40,283 bases of DNA, from assembly GCA_964481775.1 (NCBI GenBank), contig CAYZUX010000024.1, positions 1 through 40,283 of the forward strand, in the 5' to 3' direction. The translations under genes and the position numbers were made by a program. How positions within the stretch are numbered: the stretch's first letter is position 1; every line of letters begins with the position of its first letter. The notes under the pieces are model-generated. The model was not told the DNA's origin and ran no database searches. It saw only the letters and a program-made list of their open reading frames with translations. Source of the DNA: OLB16 sp964481775. Lineage in GTDB: Bacteria > Hinthialibacterota > Hinthialibacteria > OLB16. This document shows, in pieces, positions 38,265 through 40,283 of the stretch.

Positions 38265-38711
38265 ATGGCCAACGTTGCACTTGAGAAGTTTGAGCGGACC
38301 CAGATGCGTACCGATGTACCGGAGTTCCGTGTAGGAGATACGGTTCGTGTGAACTTGAGAGTCCGTGAAGGGGACCGTGAACGTATTCAGGGTTTTGAGG
38401 GTATCTGTACACGCCGTAATGGGGGTGGGGCCTCCGAGATGGTGACTGTCAGGAAGGTCAGTTCCGGAATTGGCGTGGAACGGACCTTCTTCCTTCACTC
38501 CCCATTGATCGAAAGCATCCGAGTGGTCCGACGGGGCCATGTCCGCCGTGCAAGACTCTACTACCTGCGTGAACGATTCGGAAAATCGGCGCGCGTGAAG
38601 AGCTCCAAAAAGTTCCTTATGCAAAAAGCAGGAGCCGCCGCTACAGAAGGATTGGTACCGGTTGAATCTGAAACGACCAGTGAGGACCCCACTGGAGAAT
38701 CCAGCGAATAA
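38265..38711 (+). CDS. rplS: 50S ribosomal protein L19
   Basis: 148 residues from ATG 38265 (AAGGAGG upstream). L19 pattern: PEFRVGDTVRVNLRVREGDRERIQGFEGICT, 'SSGIGVERTFFLHSPLIESIRVVRRG', 'RRARLYYLRERFGKSARVK'. An acidic, Ser/Thr/Glu-rich C-terminal tail of ~25 residues exceeds the usual ~115-120. Last gene of the operon. Confidence 0.96.
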   Translation: MANVALEKFERTQMRTDVPEFRVGDTVRVNLRVREGDRERIQGFEGICTRRNGGGASEMVTVRKVSSGIGVERTFFLHSPLIESIRVVRRGHVRRARLYYLRERFGKSARVKSSKKFLMQKAGAAATEGLVPVESETTSEDPTGESSE

Positions 38712-38748
38712 AAAAGACTTAGGTAATCGTGCCCTTCTTGGTCAATCA

Positions 38749-38773
38749 GCCCCGGAGTTTCCCGCTCCGGGGC
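38749..38773 (+). terminator. Hairpin after rplS
   Basis: Perfect 9-bp stem GCCCCGGAG / CTCCGGGGC around a 7-base loop. The T-run (GGTTTTTGG) is ~15 bases further on, so this is a strong hairpin but a weak intrinsic terminator. It probably ends the ffh-rplS operon. Confidence 0.55.
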
Positions 38774-39130
38774 CAGCGTATCACTTGGTTTTTGGTAAAG
38801 TTTCTCTCTTCGTCAGGATTGGATTCTACCTCACTCCCCTGAACATTCCGTACCTTTGATTACTCGCAGTACAGAGAGGGCATTTTGTCTTCCAAGAGGA
38901 GTTTTAGACTGAACACCGGCAAAGAAGATGATAAGTGAATGTATTGTAAAAAACTCTTTCTTTTTGCCCAAGTTGAATGTAAAGTCATCACATAAAGTTG
39001 GAAGTGGTAGAGATAGATGTACTATCTATTTCTGTCACCCTCGACTGGAGTATTTGTTTTCGCGGAGTTGATTAAAAGGCGTCTGTTGATTGAGGTCAGT
39101 AAACCCGATTACAAAAAAAGCATTTGTGGG
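38774..39130. other. Non-coding gap after the ribosomal operon
   Basis: No gene with a ribosome binding site and family signal. AT-richer than the neighbours. A small inverted repeat, AGATAG-ATGTA-CTATCT, lies near 39012-39028. A 65-codon frame from 39017 has no coding character. Confidence 0.4.
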
Positions 39131-39326
39131 CCACCCGGAGTATCTTGGGTGGGAAAGTCTGTTTCGTACGAAACTGCCTTCAACATCACTGAAGATACTC
39201 TAAAAGTTATATGACAGCCTGTTCTGATACCAGTGGTGGAATCTCTGGTAATGGCAGCCTGACGGGTTTGGTGGAAGAACCGAAGGAAACAATCTCAGTG
39301 GGAGAATCATACTGAGAAGGCTGCCA
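39131..39326 (+). promoter_or_regulatory. Structured leader with GGA-loop hairpins (CsrA-like sites?)
   Basis: Hairpins in series: CCACCC/GGGTGG (39131-39152, loop starts GGA); the perfect palindrome GTTTCGTACGAAAC (39161-39174); TACCAG/CTGGTA (39228-39250, loop TGGTGGAATCT); GGTT/AACC (39265-39281, loop TGGTGGAAG); and CTCAGT/ACTGAG (39294-39316, loop GGGAGAATCAT). The last two lie inside a 9-bp closing stem TGGCAGCCT/AGGCTGCCA (39252-39260 with 39318-39326). Four loops show GGA, the CsrA recognition core. It lies ahead of the LamG gene start at 39371. Confidence 0.5.
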
Positions 39327-39370
39327 ATATGAGGGAAACAACCTATAACCAATAACGAGGAGTGCTTACT

Positions 39371-40283
39371 GTGAAAAGGCTCGTTTTTTCCCTTTTACTC
39401 ATGACATCGTTCGCATGGGCTGATTTGAACACAGAACTGGTCGTCCACTATGCATTCAGCGACAACATTGAGGATTCATCAAGCGGAAATCACGACCTCA
39501 TTCATCAAGAGAATGGTACAAATTACACATTTGATGATGGGCCAGTCGGCAGATGTATCAAGTTCAATGGGAATACTTCCATTGCCGGCGATCGGTTTTA
39601 TTTCGCAGATTTTCCAGGAAGCGATGGCTTTTCAACAGGTTATACCTGCTGCGCCTGGGTAAGGAGAGTTGCGACTACAAACACGACATGGTTCATGGGG
39701 AAGGCAGGTGCCACCTCATTTGGTGTTGACCTTGTAGGGGATGGTGAATGGAGACCCATCATCTACGATTCTGATTCAACTGCCGCAACCCCAATCAGTA
39801 GCGGAGATGCAGGTGAGACTACCGATTGGACTCATTTACTGATAACGATGGATGCGAGTGGAGCCAAATTGTACATCAATGGTATTGAGGGTGGGTCAGC
39901 CAGTCCAGCTGGTTGGGATGGAATCTACATGAATAATTCCAATAATTTTTTCCTGGGACCTACTGATGAACCATTTTTTATGGATGAGTTTCGACTCTAC
40001 CGGCGTGTCCTGTCATCCGCTGAAATTTCTGAGTTGGTTAACGAATACCAACCGACTCCTACCCCAACAATCACGGAAACGCCAACGGATACAATTACCG
40101 AGACCCCAACAATCACGGAGACCCCGACAGATACAGTGACAGAAACTCCGACGATCACAGATACCCCGACGGATACGGAGACCCCAGCGGATACAGCGAC
40201 TGAGACCCCGACCGCGACAGATACTTTGGCGGATACAGCGACTGAGACCCCGACCGCGACAGATACTTTGGCGGATACAGCGA
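39371..40283 (+). CDS. Secreted LamG-domain protein with Thr/Pro repeats, 3' end outside the window
   Basis: GTG 39371 (GAGGAG eight bases upstream) opens a frame that runs to the window edge (304 codons). Signal peptide ~1-17 (KRLVFSLLLMTSFAWA), then a concanavalin/LamG domain to ~225: LVVHYAFSDNIEDSSSGNHDL, 'DDGPVGRCIKFNG', 'YTCCAWVRR', 'TDWTHLLITMDASGAKLYING', 'FFMDEFRLYRRVLSSAEI'. From ~230 a Thr/Pro/Glu/Asp repeat linker (TPTITETPTDT type) continues to the edge. It probably binds sugars outside the cell, with a further domain beyond the linker. Confidence 0.85.
   Translation, partial: MKRLVFSLLLMTSFAWADLNTELVVHYAFSDNIEDSSSGNHDLIHQENGTNYTFDDGPVGRCIKFNGNTSIAGDRFYFADFPGSDGFSTGYTCCAWVRRVATTNTTWFMGKAGATSFGVDLVGDGEWRPIIYDSDSTAATPISSGDAGETTDWTHLLITMDASGAKLYINGIEGGSASPAGWDGIYMNNSNNFFLGPTDEPFFMDEFRLYRRVLSSAEISELVNEYQPTPTPTITETPTDTITETPTITETPTDTVTETPTITDTPTDTETPADTATETPTATDTLADTATETPTATDTLADTA
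40196..40283 (+). repeat. 42-bp tandem repeat in the Thr/Pro linker
   Basis: Two perfect 42-bp copies (40196-40237, 40238-40279) and the start of a third at the window end; related, diverged units reach back to ~40046. Each encodes 14 residues of the type ATETPTATDTLADT. The array probably continues beyond the window. Confidence 0.85.

Noticed and set aside
39017..39214. 65-codon plus-strand frame after rplS
   Set aside because: No ribosome binding site, no domain, and it spans hairpins better explained as RNA structure.
39228..39326. Known riboswitch (glycine, cobalamin or c-di-GMP)
   Set aside because: Short fragments look similar (e.g. CCGAAGG), but the conserved cores of these classes are absent.

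Overview
The window holds the right-hand ~31 kb of an integrated tailed phage (siphovirus-type prophage), followed by ~9 kb of host chromosome. The prophage's left end lies outside the window. Its right end is a tRNA-Gln(CUG) gene (30953-31028, minus strand) whose 3' end faces a tyrosine integrase gene. The host is an uncultured-looking, moderately GC-rich Gram-negative-type bacterium. It shows Sec and lipoprotein signals, Thr/Pro-rich 'TPTxTETPT' linkers on secreted proteins, and a ylxM-ffh-rpsP-khpA-rimM-trmD-SPOUT-rplS operon. I cannot assign a phylum from this; such linkers are common in several candidate phyla.

Prophage layout, left to right. 1-3243 holds head-tail connection, tail terminator, tail tube and tail chaperone genes, the last with a probable programmed -1 frameshift. 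3243-9150 is the tape measure and distal tail protein. 9150-13918 is a fibre/receptor module that includes three consecutive genes for proteins with export signals. 13930-15288 is a Tal/Gp37-like tail protein. 15288-17000 is the lysis region (XhlA-like holin, GH24 lysozyme, small proteins, a second membrane protein), closed by a strong terminator at 17130-17162. 17244-20465 is the only leftward block: a DUF2335 membrane protein, a 64-aa membrane-type protein, a frameshifted NYN ribonuclease, a secreted protein, and a gene in the repressor position. 20466-20602 is a divergent control region with inverted-repeat operators. 20603-29527 is the rightward early region: HTH regulators, Cas4/RecB-like Fe-S nuclease, RecT, a DUF1376 replication protein, a DnaC-like loader, DUF1064 and HNH nucleases. 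29524-30937 is a probable excisionase and the integrase.

The most striking signal that no gene call explains is an iteron array (25501-25573) inside the replication-protein gene. Copies related to TTGGAGCAT start at 25501, 25513, 25524, 25535 and 25546, that is, every 11-12 bp; a perfect inverted copy follows, then a strand-asymmetric pyrimidine/purine tract. This is the architecture of lambda ori inside gene O. Also notable are hairpins with GGA in their loops ahead of a secreted LamG gene (a possible CsrA-type leader), REP-like palindromes inside the prophage, and two genes (the prophage NYN gene and a host secreted-protein gene) whose conserved parts sit in different frames.

Host side: a decayed secreted-protein gene, a secreted protein of unknown function, a gamma-carbonic-anhydrase-like protein, the SRP/ribosome/tRNA-modification operon, and a partial secreted LamG protein with a 42-bp tandem repeat that runs off the window edge.
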